Source of the DNA: Emiliania huxleyi CCMP1516 | Taxonomy: Eukaryota > Haptophyta > Isochrysidales > Noelaerhabdaceae | Assembly (NCBI RefSeq): GCF_000372725.1 | Contig: NW_005198965.1 | Span: 177,655-241,654 of the forward strand | Reading direction: 5' to 3' | DNA: 64,000 bases | Shown here: positions 44,451-54,682 of the stretch, one piece after another | Layout of the letters: every line of letters begins with the position of its first letter | Position numbering within the stretch: position 1 is the stretch's first letter | The notes under the pieces: model-generated | Databases searched by the model: none | What the model was told of the DNA's origin: nothing | The model's input: the letters and a program-made list of their open reading frames with translations, nothing else | Program-made: the position numbers and the translations under genes

Positions 44451-45169
44451 GTGAACCTTCTTTTCCCAGACGGCTATCTATAGGATTGAGAGCAGCCTCG
44501 CTCTCAATCCTAGAAGTCGAAGGATTGTGAGCAGCAGTCATCGCAATCGTAGCATCTCTGTGCGATTGTGAGCGCCTACGCCGTAGCCGCTACCTACGCT
44601 CGCAATCCTACATACATACATCTTCTAGGACTACGAGCAGCTCCGCTCCCAACCAAGGTGACTGGTGACGCCTACGACTACTACCAGCGCGCTCGCAATC
44701 CGAGCAAAGTCTAGGGTTGCGAGCAGCACTGCTCACATAAACGCACAACCCCGGGCCCCGAAATAGCACAGTGAGTGACAGCACTGCTCACAATCCTAGC
44801 AACATGCCTCCGATTGCGAGCAGTAGCGCTCGCAATCCTACATCTTGTATGTAGGACTATGAGCGGCTGCGCTCACAATCGTACCAAAGATCCAAGGATT
44901 GCTGGCAGGCGCACAGGGGGCGCTCCCAGTCGCTCCAGCCGCGAGCGCTTGTGAGCGCGCCGGGATGGTCTCCTCACAATCCAAACAGTGATCCCACCGG
45001 TTGCGAGGGGACCCGCTCGCAATCCTAGAAGAGTGTAGGATTGCGAGCGTAGGCGCTCACAATCGCACAGAGATGCTACGATTGCGAGGAGTGCTGCTCC
45101 CAATCTTCGACTTCTAGGATTGAGAGCGAGGCTGCTCTCAATCCTAGCCGTCTAGAAAAGAAGGTTCAC
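44451..45169. mobile_element. Foldback-type element with nested hairpins, 719 bp
   Basis: The two ends are inverted repeats of about 140 bp (44451-44592 against 45169 leftwards), extending to about 210 bp with indels, starting GTGAACCTTCTTTTC. The whole element is built of short inverted modules of the form GGATTG.GAGC..GCTC.CAATCC. Flanks CCTAGTGTCG (44441-44450) and CCTTGTGTCG (45170-45179) match at 9 of 10 positions, reading as a target-site duplication. There is no ORF. Foldback or Mutator-like non-autonomous elements are the nearest known classes. Confidence 0.82.
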
Positions 45170-45179
45170 CCTTGTGTCG

Positions 45180-45707
45180 TGCGAGGGAGTTTTGTTGTAA
45201 AATTCTTTTTCGCTTCAACCGGTTAGAGGAGGCCGGCATGGGTGCCTGCGACTGGGAAGCCCGCATGCGGAAAAGCCCATTCCCTGGGAGTGCTTCTAGG
45301 GTTTGTCTGTCTTCTTTCTTTCTTTCTGCTTCTAGGGCTAAGGGGCACCACCGACCCGTCTTGGTCCCCCGAATATAAAACTTTTTGCCGGATCCCGGCA
45401 TCAGCTGGCTGGCCGTGAACAAGATCGGCCGAACAAGATCGGCCGAACGCGGTATAGTGGTTGTGGTCGTCCAGGCACTGACCGGGCATACACACCGGGG
45501 GGCGAGCCGGGAGACGCGGCGGCTGGCTGTCTGCGCGGGGCACTGCGAACTCTGCCGGCGCCAGAGAGGGTTGCCTCAAGGTGGCTGATGGCCCGCGTGC
45601 CCCCCCCCCTAACCCCCCCCCACCCCCACCCTTTTACCTAGTACCGTACTGGTGGCCACACCAAGAATCCACAGCAGGCCGCACGAAGCCCCACAGCGCT
45701 CGCGCTC
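45180..45707. other. Intergenic
   Basis: A tandem AGATCGGCCGAACA duplication lies at about 45420-45448 and poly-C runs at 45600-45635. No supported gene. Confidence 0.5.
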
Positions 45708-48082
45708 TCACATCGCTCCCTTCACCGCGGGAAAGGTGAATGCGCCAAAGTAGGGATCGACCTTCTTCGCGCCGGCGCGGCGCTCCTCGCGCGTCAGGTT
45801 GGCCTCGTACTCCTTGAAACGGGCAGTCAGCCGCTCCTCTTGCGAGGTGTAGTCGCCCTCGTACACGCGGCTGATCCACTCTTCGAGCGGCTTGAGGTGC
45901 AGCGCGTCGACGTCCCACGTCGTCAGCAAATCCTCGATAATGTGGAACTCGGAGACAAGGGACGGCAGCCCACTCTCGGCCGACGGCTCGTACGCGCGCA
46001 GGATGGGGTGGAGGAACTGCGAGTAGTGCGCGCGCCCCACCTCGCGGGTCGCGAAGGAGAGGTCTCCCCTTCCGTTGTGGCCCTTGTTGCCGTAGTCCAT
46101 GTGCAGCGTCAGCAGCAGCCGCAGAGAGGTTGGGAAGGCAGAGTGCGCGATGAAGCGCAGCGGCACCTCCTCCATGTAGGTGGCGGAGGCGTCCCGCACC
46201 AGCACCGCGTCGCACAGCTCGCCAAACATCTGGTACAACCCCGAGCTCGACTGGAAGCGCCTCTGCAGGGCGAGCGCCACCGAACGCGCCGCGGTGCTGC
46301 CCAGCTCGCGCTGGCTCTCCCAGCGCACGCCTTGGTGGCTGAGCCGCAGCAGCCTGTACAGCGCGCGCGCGGTGTAGCGGAAGCCGTGCACGAAGCCGCC
46401 CGCAGACCGCTTGTAGTCGTGCGCGTGCGAGAGGGTGCCCGCAAAGTAGAGGTTCTTGACATTGACGGACTCATACGACTCTGTGAGCGCGGGGTACTTA
46501 CCGCCGAGCAGGCCGAGATCGCGGTTGAGTGTCGGCTTGACGGCGTCTTCGAAGAGGCGGTCCTCGAAGACCCAGCCGAGGCAACGGATCACGCGATCGT
46601 ATCCCTCGCGGTACGACGGGTTGTGACCGCCGCCGCAGCCAAAGTCGATCTCGGGCTTGCCGCCCGGCGAGACCCGGCGTGCTAGCGAGCAGTTGCGCCC
46701 CTCGAGGTCGGTGTCGACGTCGATCGTGTCCAGCGACTTGAGGAAGAACGTGTCGAGGAGGCTGCGGGGACGCGGCGACATATGTGTATGTCACGGGCGG
46801 GGATTGGGAGGGCGGACGCGGTCTCGGGGGAGGAGAACCCGTTGTTCACCGCGCGTAGGTCGCCGACGTAGTGCGTGAAGTAGGACTGCTTGAGACCGCC
46901 GTGCGAGCGGCCGATCATGTGCACGTACCCGGCGGTCGCCTGCGCGCGGCAAGTAAGACTGCTTGAGACCGCCGTGCGAGCGGCCGATCATGTGCACGTA
47001 CCCGGCGGTCGCCTGCGCGCGGCCTGCCGCCTCGAAGGCGGCGTTGCCGAGCCCGAGAACGAGTACGCGCTGGTCCTTGTACGCCTGTGCAGAGGCGAGG
47101 GGAGATGGATGAGGAGCCTTCCCCGAACCACGATCCCAGCGCCCGCCTCCCTCGCTAGCCTCCTCCCGCACGTCCACCGACTCGTACCCGTCCGCCAGCT
47201 CAATGCCTTCCATGTCGGGCACGTATGGCCGCCCGAGCGCAGTCGCCACAATGAGGTACTTGCACGTGAGGAAACGCCCGGCCGACGACTGCAGCGCGAA
47301 GCCCTCGTGATCGCCGATGCGTCGCCTCGAGACGCGCGCCACCTCCCACTCAAATTGCACCTTCAGTCGGTGGAAGCGGTGGTACGCACGCAGGTAGGCG
47401 AGGTACTCCTCGCGCGCCGGAAACATGCGGGACGAGAAGTCGGTGAATCGCGGAGACGCGCCCCCGCCGCCTCGAGCGCCGCGCGCACCCGTCGACCTCC
47501 CGCCGACCCCGGCTGCCGCCGCCGCCGCCGGAAGGAGCGAGTTCCAGTCGTGTCGCAGATTGAACTCGTCAAACTCCTCCCTCGGACGCGATGTGTAGCG
47601 CTTGTTTAGCGAGATGAGCTGGTCGTGGCGAGGGTATGTCTCCCAGAAGGTGCCAACGCGAGAGCCACGCTCCACGATCCGGTAGTCGACACCTGACGGA
47701 AATGATAGGGAGGGAGGATAAAGATGTGTGAAAGGCAAGAGGGTGTGGCTGCACCATCGATTGAGCCACCTCCATCCTCCATGAAGGCCCCGAGCTGCAT
47801 GCCTCCCGGGCCGGCGCCAATGATGATGTACTCGCTGTACGAGCCGAGATGCTCAGCGTACCTTGGAGCATCTTCGGTCTGCAGCCGCTCAGACTCGTTG
47901 ACAGGAGAGCGGGAGGCGGCCAAACGATGCGTGGAGGCCAATGCGGCTGTCGACAGGTGGCGGGAGGCAGCGGCGGCTGCGGCTGCAGCGAGCACTGCAG
48001 TGAGCGCGTGTGTCCACAGGGTGTGCGAGCGCCCAGCTCCTCGCACAGCCGGAGGCGGCTTAGAAGTTTTCGTGCGTGTCAT
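45708..48082 (-). CDS. FAD-dependent oxidoreductase, FOXRED2-like
   Basis: Five exons: 48082-47770, 47692-47172, 47084-47013, 46939-46818, 46761-45708 (693 residues). FAD-binding YIIIGAGPGGMQLG is near residue 85. ERGSRVGTFWETYPRH and ISLNKRYT are typical of the FOXRED2 branch of flavin monooxygenase-like enzymes. The NAD(P)H loop is VLVLGLGNAAFE. Then come VHMIGRSHGG, HYVGDLRAVNNG, LLDTFFLKSLD, YDRVIRCLGWVF and FAGTLSHAHDYKRSAGGFVHGFRY. The N-terminus has a membrane or signal segment (LTAVLAAAAAAAA), consistent with an ER-associated enzyme like FOXRED2. Intron 3 is GC-AG, exactly 73 bp, and is a near copy of the next exon; reading through it would shift the frame. Confidence 0.85.
46884..47023 (-). 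repeat. 73-bp tandem duplication acting as an intron
   Basis: Two copies offset by exactly 73 bp; on the minus strand they are identical for 56 bp from GCGACCGCC onward, then one mismatch. Each copy is preceded by CCGCGCGCAG, so both junctions read AG|GC. Removing 47012-46940 (GC...AG) leaves one copy and restores the FOXRED2-like frame. Confidence 0.9.
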
Positions 48083-48328
48083 GACTGGGCCTGAACGCGA
48101 TGATGGGCACGTTGCGCGCGCGTGTGGCGCGCTCGCTTTCTAGCCAACACCGCGATCGTTTCGAGACGACACGAGACTCGCCGAGGAGAACGGCGAAACC
48201 GCAAAATAGCCCCACAAATACCCTCTACCCGCGCAGCCCCTCTCCGCCCCACCTCCCCCCCTCCACTCCGACCCTCCCTCCCTTCCCCACAGCGAGGACC
48301 GAGGTGAGCCGGCCTGGTACATGCTACA
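48083..48328. other. Short intergenic spacer
   Basis: C-rich pyrimidine tracts on the plus strand (48240-48290); no gene. Confidence 0.4.
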
Positions 48329-51300
48329 TCATTTCCCCTCAAAGAGCGACTTGAAGTTCGCAACACGGCCCGACTCGATGCCGCCCGACCGCTGCGCCGG
48401 CAGCTCGGGCCGTGGTGGCGGCGGGGCGGCTGGCGCGGGGTCGGCGGCGGCAGCCTCCCTCGCCGAGACGAGCTCCTGCTTCGCGCCCGCGAGCTCTCGC
48501 CTCGCCTGCTGCAGCTGCTCCTGGAGCGACGCCTCGAGCGCCTTGCTCCGGTCCGCCTGCAGCTGGAGCCGCTGCCGCTCCGCCTGCCACGCCTCCTCCT
48601 TTGCCGCCGCCTCTTTGCGCGTCTTTGCGAGCTCGGAGACCAGCTTGCCCATGGTGGCCGACTCGCGCTGCGAGGCCCGCTGCGAGAGCCGGTCGGTGAT
48701 GGTGGAGCGCGAGTGCGAGTTCGGCACGCGCTCGCTCGCGTGCTCCTCGTCGGCGCGGTCCTCCTCCACCGGCTCCTTGATCGTGGACGAGCCGCGCGTC
48801 TGCCACGCCTTGCTCGCCCGGAGGCTCGCCGCCTGCTCCGCCGCCGCCTGCGTCGCGGCCGCCGCCACGGCCACCGCCTCTGTGGACACCTTTGTGTACT
48901 CCTCAAAGGCAAACTCGAGCTCCTCCAGCTCCGCCGTGAGCACCTGCTGCACGGTCCGGGCGAGCACGTCGCCCTCGCCCCGCTGCGAGACGCGCGCCGT
49001 CGGTGGGAGCGTCTCCGCGTCCGACATGAAGTCGGTCCCCTCGCCGGCCGGCTCCTGCATCGACGCGATGCTGGCGGCAAGCGGCGAGACGTCCGTTCTG
49101 GACTGGAGCCGCGCGACCCACGCCGCCGCCTCTAGCGACTCCTCCCCCGCCCCGGCATCTGCAGGGAACCCGAGCAGCGCCTTGCTGCCCTTGATGTTTA
49201 GCCGGAAGCCGCGGCGAGGACCAACGCCCCTTGGCAGCTGCGACGCCTCGAATGTGACCGCCGCGACGGAGGTGTGCTCGAGCGGGATCGAGCAACGCAG
49301 CTCGGTGCAGCTGGCGTCGGCATAGTACCTCAGCGACCCGGCGCCGATGGTGGCCCAGCGCCGCTTCCAGGTGTGCAGAAGCTTGCCGCACCGCTTGTGG
49401 AAGCAGCCCAGCCGCGTGTGCTCGCTGTCGGGCGTGGGGACCAGCTCGCCGTCGCTGGGCACGGAAGTCAGCGAGGAGACGGGCGATTCTGGCCGCGACC
49501 GCGTCGGTGAGGGCCGCCGCGGAAAGCTCTGAAGCGAGCTCAGCGGGCGCGACGGAGGGCTCGCGCCAGGCCTACAGCTCACGAGCGAGGCTCGGGTTGC
49601 TCTTCCTCGCGTCCCGAGAGAGGGCTGGGGCGGGGCGGGCCGCCTCTGCGTCGTGCTCGGCGAGGGCAAGTCGGGGTTGAGCCTGGCGCTGTTTGACTCG
49701 GAGTTCTCCGAGTTGTCGCGCTGCAGGTGCGCGAGGTGCGCGAGGACAGACGCGCTCGGCGCGCCCCTCGCGCTCGGCGGAGGCTCGCTCGTGTCGCTCC
49801 TAGCGCTCCTCGCGCTCGGCAACGGGTTGCCCGCCTCGTCCCTCGGCGTCTCCGGCGGCGGCTGCGGCAGCTTGCGCATGTGCGTAGGCGGCACGTACGG
49901 CGCGCGAAGGCTGCTCGTCATCGTCAGCGGCCGCACCATCGGCATCGGCGCTGCGGCGGCGGGCGCCGCCTCGCCTCCCGCCGCCTCTGCTGGCTTGTGC
50001 GCCGCGGCGCGTGAGGAAGCGCGTGGCGAGGCGCGTGGCGAGGCGCGTGGCGAGACGCGGGGCGAGCCCGAGGTGTCATAGTCCTGCATGAAGGAGAAGC
50101 CGCCCTCCGTGGCCGTGGAGAGCCTGCCGCCGGGATCGGCCTCGGCCGCCGCCGGCGCGGTCACGTCCTGCTCGAGCCACTCGAGCCGCGCCACCAAGAC
50201 GGTGATGTCGTCGGTCCTGCTGTCGACGGCCAGCCACTCCTCCGCCGCCTCGCGCACGAGCTTGAGGCACGCCTGCTCACAACTCATGCTGTGTGAAGCG
50301 CCGGTTCTCCGCCGCTCCGCGCTCGGCAAAAGGCGCCTCGCGCGGGCTGCCTCCCGGGCCCTCCCCGTGCTGGCGGGCAAGCTCGAGCACGCGCTCGTTG
50401 GAGAGGGCGTCGAAGATGCCGTCGGTCGCGAGGATGATGTACCGGTCCGCCGCGGTCAGAGGCACCGTCTTCATCTCGGGCGTGGCGATCATGCCCAGGC
50501 TCTTTGCCATGCTGTCCCCAAAGCCGCGTGTGAGCGTGCAGCCGGGCATGTCGCGGTCGCGCGCAAAGATGCGCAGCTTCTCCTCGGCGTCATCGTCGGA
50601 GCCGCGGTCCTTCTCCCAGCTGTCGGCCCACGGCTCGAGGCCGCGCAGCTGAGGCATCGTCATGATGCGCGCGCCGCTCGCCTTGCACCGCTTGTACTCC
50701 TCGTAGTCGGCTGGGGTGTGGTCGTCCGACAGCTGTTCCGCCGCCAGCGAGCTCCCGCCGTCGAGGCTCCCGAGCAGCGCGCGCGAGTCGCCCAGGCTCG
50801 CGACGCGGGCGACGCCGTCCTCCGCGTCGATCGCGAGCACGCACGCCGTCGTGCCGCTCGTCACGCTGGGCACGTCTGGCTCCGCCTCGAGGAGATCATC
50901 GACGCGCTGAAACGACTCGATGATGGCCTCGGTGTCGGCGACGCTCCTCAAGCCTTCGGCGAGGCGATCGCAGACGAACTGGGCCACCGTGTGGCCCGAT
51001 GCTCCGTGCCCGTCAAAGACCCCGAACAGGGCCGCCTTGCTGCCGTCCTCGGCGACAGTGTAGTTTCTGGCAACGAAGCGGTCCTGGTTCTCGTGGGCCT
51101 GGCCGGGGTAGACGCCGCTCATCGTCGCGGCGCACCACGCCACCCTCAGCTGAGCGTCGCTGAGCACGCTCACTCCGTCCCGCAGCTCGGTGGCCGCCAC
51201 AGCCGCGTCGAGCAGAAGCTGCGGATCCTCAGACGTCTTTGACCACCGCTCGGACCGCAGCGAGACGCTGGACGCCCTGCTGGCGCGTGACTGACGCAGC

Positions 51301-51344
51301 GGACCGCGAGGGCTGGCGAGCTGGTAGGAGGGCTGGTCGGACAT
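48329..51344 (-). CDS. PP2C protein phosphatase fused to a PH domain and coiled coil
   Basis: Two exons, 51344-50337 and 50272-48329 (983 residues); the 64-bp intron has a GC donor and is needed to reach the last PP2C strand. PP2C motifs in order: YPGQAHENQDRF, FGVFDGHGASGH (metal Asp), SGTTACVLAI, ASLGDSRALL, LSDDHTPADY, LTRGFGDSMAKS, ILATDGIFDAL and, in exon 2, DDITVLVARL. After a Ser/Pro/Arg-rich linker with an (SPRA)n run, a PH domain lies at about residues 618-728 (GKLLHTWKRRWATIGAGSL, WVARLQS). The last 130 residues form a coiled coil rich in Glu, Gln and Arg. A membrane- or lipid-targeted Ser/Thr phosphatase is inferred. Confidence 0.82.
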
Positions 51345-51958
51345 CGGACGATAACGCTACCGCGGCTCGCACAAGGCGGCCACAGTCCACTTCGGAGTGG
51401 TTGATCGCAACAAAACCTCATGCTGTGGCGACACTCTCTCGAGGTTCTCGAGGTGGGTATCCTTTCGCCGCGTTGGGTAGCGACACTGGGCACGGGACTG
51501 GCGCGCACTGGCACTCACACAGGTACACCACGGGAGCTGCCTAGAAGCGACTCCCGCGAGGGCGGAAGGGAACCGCCTGTGTCACAAAAGACACATGATC
51601 CCCATAGCGTCGTCGGGTGGTGGGGACTACCTGAAGAGAGAGGGAAAAGTGTGCAGGCGGAAGAAAGAAACACGCGACACGCCACGCCAACAAGGGATGG
51701 GAGAAGAAGGAAGACATGGTGGCCCCACCCGCACGAGCAGGATCTTGAAGGAAGCGCGAGGCGGTTAGGTTAGGTGAAGGTGAAGAACAGCCAGCCTCGT
51801 CTTTCGCAAATTGAATCGTGGGATCGCTTGTCATGTGAAAGAAAGAAAGAAAGAAAACAGACAACCCAAGGGAGGGATGTGAGAGAATGCTTGTGTGAAC
51901 CTTGCGCTTTTTCTTGTTCGCGCGAGCTCGGAAGCACTACACGCGCGCATCCGCACAG
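51345..51958. other. Divergent intergenic region
   Basis: Lies between the PP2C-PH gene (-) and adenylate kinase (+); holds repeat B copy 2 and a GAAAGAAAGAAAGAAA run at 51837-51855. No gene. Confidence 0.5.
51437..51483 (+). repeat. Repeat B, copy 2 (47 bp)
   Basis: Matches 21764-21810 at 43 of 47 positions, same CTCGAGGTTCTCGAGG core. It lies 93 bp upstream of the PP2C-PH start and about 480 bp upstream of adenylate kinase. Confidence 0.75.
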
Positions 51959-53083
51959 ATGCTCCTCGCCACGGTCTTCGCCTTCGGCCTGGCGCCGTCG
52001 GCCTTCGTCACCACCTCTGGCCCGGTCGCCGCTGGCGCGGTCCGGCAGGAGCGCCCTGCCGTCGCGCTCTCTTCCCGCCGCGCCGAGCGCTCGGCCACCT
52101 CGCTGCCACTGCGGTCTCGCCGCTCGTCGCTGATGATGCTCGCCGGCGGCAGCGACGGCAAGAACGTGATGATCCTGTTTGGCCCGCCGGGAGCGGGCAA
52201 GGGCTCGCAGGCGCCCAAGATTGTGGACGTGCTCGGCATCCCGCAGCTCTCGACGGGCGACATGCTGCGCGCCGCCGTCGCCGCGGGCACCGACGTGGGC
52301 AAGCAGGCGCAGGGCGTGATGGCGTCGGGCGGGCTCGTCAGCGACGAGCTGGTCGTCTCCATCATCCGGGAGCGAATCACGGAGCCGGACTGCCGAGGCG
52401 GCTTCATCCTCGACGGCTTCCCGCGCACCGTCGAGCAGGCGGCCGCGCCGTGAGAGGGAGAGGGAGAGGGAGAGGAGACGCTCTGGGCTCGGCTCTGAGC
52501 CGGCCGCCGCCGCGCCGCGCAGGCAAAGATGCTCGACGAGATGCTGCAGGCGTCGGGCGACGCGGTGACGCTCGTGCTCGCGCTCGAAGTGCCGGACGAG
52601 GTGCTGACGGAGCGGATCTGCGGCCGGCGCGAGAGCACCTCGGCCGCGGCGCAGCGGCGCGGGAGGAGGCTCCGCCGACCCCCGCCCCCCTCCCCCGCGC
52701 AGGTGGGTGCACAAGGCGTCGGGACGCTCGTACCACGTCAGCTTCGCTCGCCCGAAGTCGCTCCAGGACGGGCAGGCGCCGCGGCGGCTCGAGGCGACGC
52801 GTGGCGACACTTCCGAGAGACTTCCGAAGCGCGCCCCCTCGGCGGATAGGCGCCGTCGGCCGAGACGATGCTCGACGACGAGACGTCCGAGCCCCTCATG
52901 CAGCGCGCCGACGACACGGAGGAGGCGCTCAAGACGCGCCTCTCCGCCTACCACGAGCAGACGGTTCCTATCCTCGCGCACTACGAGCCGTCGGGTGCCG
53001 TCAAGCGCGTCGACGCAAACAAGGCGCCCGCCGAGGTCTGGGCCGCCATCGAGTCGTCTTTGCCCACGGCGGTCGCAAAGTAA
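51959..53083 (+). CDS. adk: Adenylate kinase, probably plastid
   Basis: Four exons, 51959-52438, 52523-52626, 52703-52775 and 52865-53083 (291 residues); all three introns start with GC. It interconverts ATP + AMP and 2 ADP. Visible motifs: P-loop [17 protein letters not shown]-binding [38 protein letters not shown], lid [16 protein letters not shown], and [19 protein letters not shown]. The first 60 residues look bipartite: a hydrophobic signal-like segment ([16 protein letters not shown]) ending in an SAF motif, then an Arg/Ser-rich transit region. That pattern is known for plastids of secondary, red-derived algae. Confidence 0.9.
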
Positions 53084-53608
53084 CGCCGCTCCGTCGGCGA
53101 TCTGGCCACGACGGCCGCGCCACCACCCGACGTGTGTAAGCGTGTGAGTGCTCGCACTGCTCTGACACTGTGCGCGCATCCGATGTCCCCGCGCCGGTAT
53201 GGTTGATATGTACGACGTGGGGTTTTGGTTGATATGTACCACGCGCGATACATGTCAGCTCCGAGCGCTAGTAGTGGTAGCAGTGGTCGACCGCCTTATA
53301 CGGAAGATTACGGACACAGCGCGGGCTAAGCCACAGTGAAATGGAACTCAGCTCTGGGACAGATAGCGCTCTGGTGGCACCACCACCAGTCCGCAGTCCC
53401 AGTCGGGTGGTGGGTCTGGCTACTGCCCGCGGCACCGCCAGCGGCGCGCCGTGCGCCCAGCCCGGCGCGATATGCGTGTAATCTGTAAAAACCACACACG
53501 TGGTGCACGCCCGGCCCATGCGCGACCGACGAGGACGACTGTATCTCTAGATACTTTGTCTACTCTATTATCTGTATTTCACTCACTCTCTCTCTTCTAT
53601 CCTTAGTG
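53084..53608. other. Convergent intergenic region
   Basis: Between the adenylate kinase 3' end and the methyltransferase 3' end. A short repeated GGTTGATATGTAC lies near 53199-53237. No gene. Confidence 0.5.
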
Positions 53609-54373
53609 TTAGTCGCCTCTCTCGAGGGAGAGGAGGACGACCTCCTCTCCGTTGACGTGAGTGCTCAGCGACGGCCCGGCCTGCCGCACGACCAGCCCGG
53701 CCTGCTTTGCGAGCCGTGCGAGGCGCGCGTGCTCCTCGCACCTGAAGCCATCCCGCACGGCGAGCGAGCCGGCCCCGATGCGCGGCGGGAAGGCGAGCAG
53801 CGTGGCAGTGGCGCCGAGCGCTGCGACCGTCTGGACCAGAGGCGGAATGGAGTCGAGGGAGTAGGTGAGATCAGAGCCGATGATAAGGCCGGGCCGCCGC
53901 CCGAGCCGTCGGAGGAGCGCCTCGGCTTGGCGGACGTTGCCCCACTCCAGCCGCTCGGTCTCCGCGCGGATGTCGTTGAGCGCGATGTTGTCGCGGCACG
54001 CCCGCAGCGCGTCGTCGCTGCCGTCGGTGCACACGAGCGGCTCCCTCACGCCCCTCGCCGCATCGAGCTTCGCGAGCGCGATGCCGCATAGCCCGAGGCC
54101 GGTGCCGAGCTCCACCCGCGGGCCTGCGGGCAGCGCCGCCGGGTCGAGCGACGCGAGGTGCGCGCATAGCGCAGCTGCAGACGCCCAGAGCGTGCTTCCG
54201 GTGTCGTCAGCAAAGGGTGAGTGGATGGCTCGGCGCTCTGACTGCATCCTCCCCTCGCCCCGCCAGCTGTCGCCGCCGTCTTCAGCGCTCGGGCGAAGCA
54301 GCACGGCGATGGCAGCGCCGTCGCAGCGCGGGAAGGAGTGTGACGACAGCTTCCGGGACAGCGCCCGAGCCAT
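53609..54373 (-). CDS. METTL21-like S-adenosylmethionine methyltransferase
   Basis: Intronless, 254 residues from the Met at 54373 (MARALSRKLSSHS); upstream in-frame sequence is less protein-like. Motif I is VELGTGLGLCGIALAKL, followed by LVCTDGSDDALRACRDNI, LEWGN and LIIGSDLTYSLDSIPPLV. The DLTYS replaces the D..Y of the METTL21/METTL22 group of seven-beta-strand lysine methyltransferases, which modify chaperones and translation factors. SS..FADDTGSTLWASA before motif I fits the family's WxA block. The protein substrate cannot be told. Confidence 0.75.
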   Translation of the reverse strand: MARALSRKLSSHSFPRCDGAAIAVLLRPSAEDGGDSWRGEGRMQSERRAIHSPFADDTGSTLWASAAALCAHLASLDPAALPAGPRVELGTGLGLCGIALAKLDAARGVREPLVCTDGSDDALRACRDNIALNDIRAETERLEWGNVRQAEALLRRLGRRPGLIIGSDLTYSLDSIPPLVQTVAALGATATLLAFPPRIGAGSLAVRDGFRCEEHARLARLAKQAGLVVRQAGPSLSTHVNGEEVVLLSLERGD

Positions 54374-54682
54374 GTCGGACAGCCGATAGTCAAGTCTGTA
54401 CAATAGGAGGTGCTGCACACCTCCTAGCTGGACTGGCTCACACGCTAAACCCTCCAAGCGGCGGATGTGGCTGGATGTGGCGGCTGGCGCTGGGCCGGAA
54501 AAAGAAAAATCGAAGTTTTGTTTGTGTTTACCGACAAACTGTACTACTACTACAAGGGTCTCCCACAGAACATTCACCGCATACGCATCATGCAAGCCCC
54601 ACGCGCACGATCGGTGGATCGGCAGTCGGGCGGGCATGCTCTCGGTGAGCCTCGCCGTCCGCCGGCCCGCCGCTCCCGCTCC

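Noticed and set aside
44223-45180. Cluster of structured RNA genes in the hairpin region
   Set aside because: Long inverted ends and a flanking near-duplicate 10-mer fit a foldback mobile element better than independent RNA genes.
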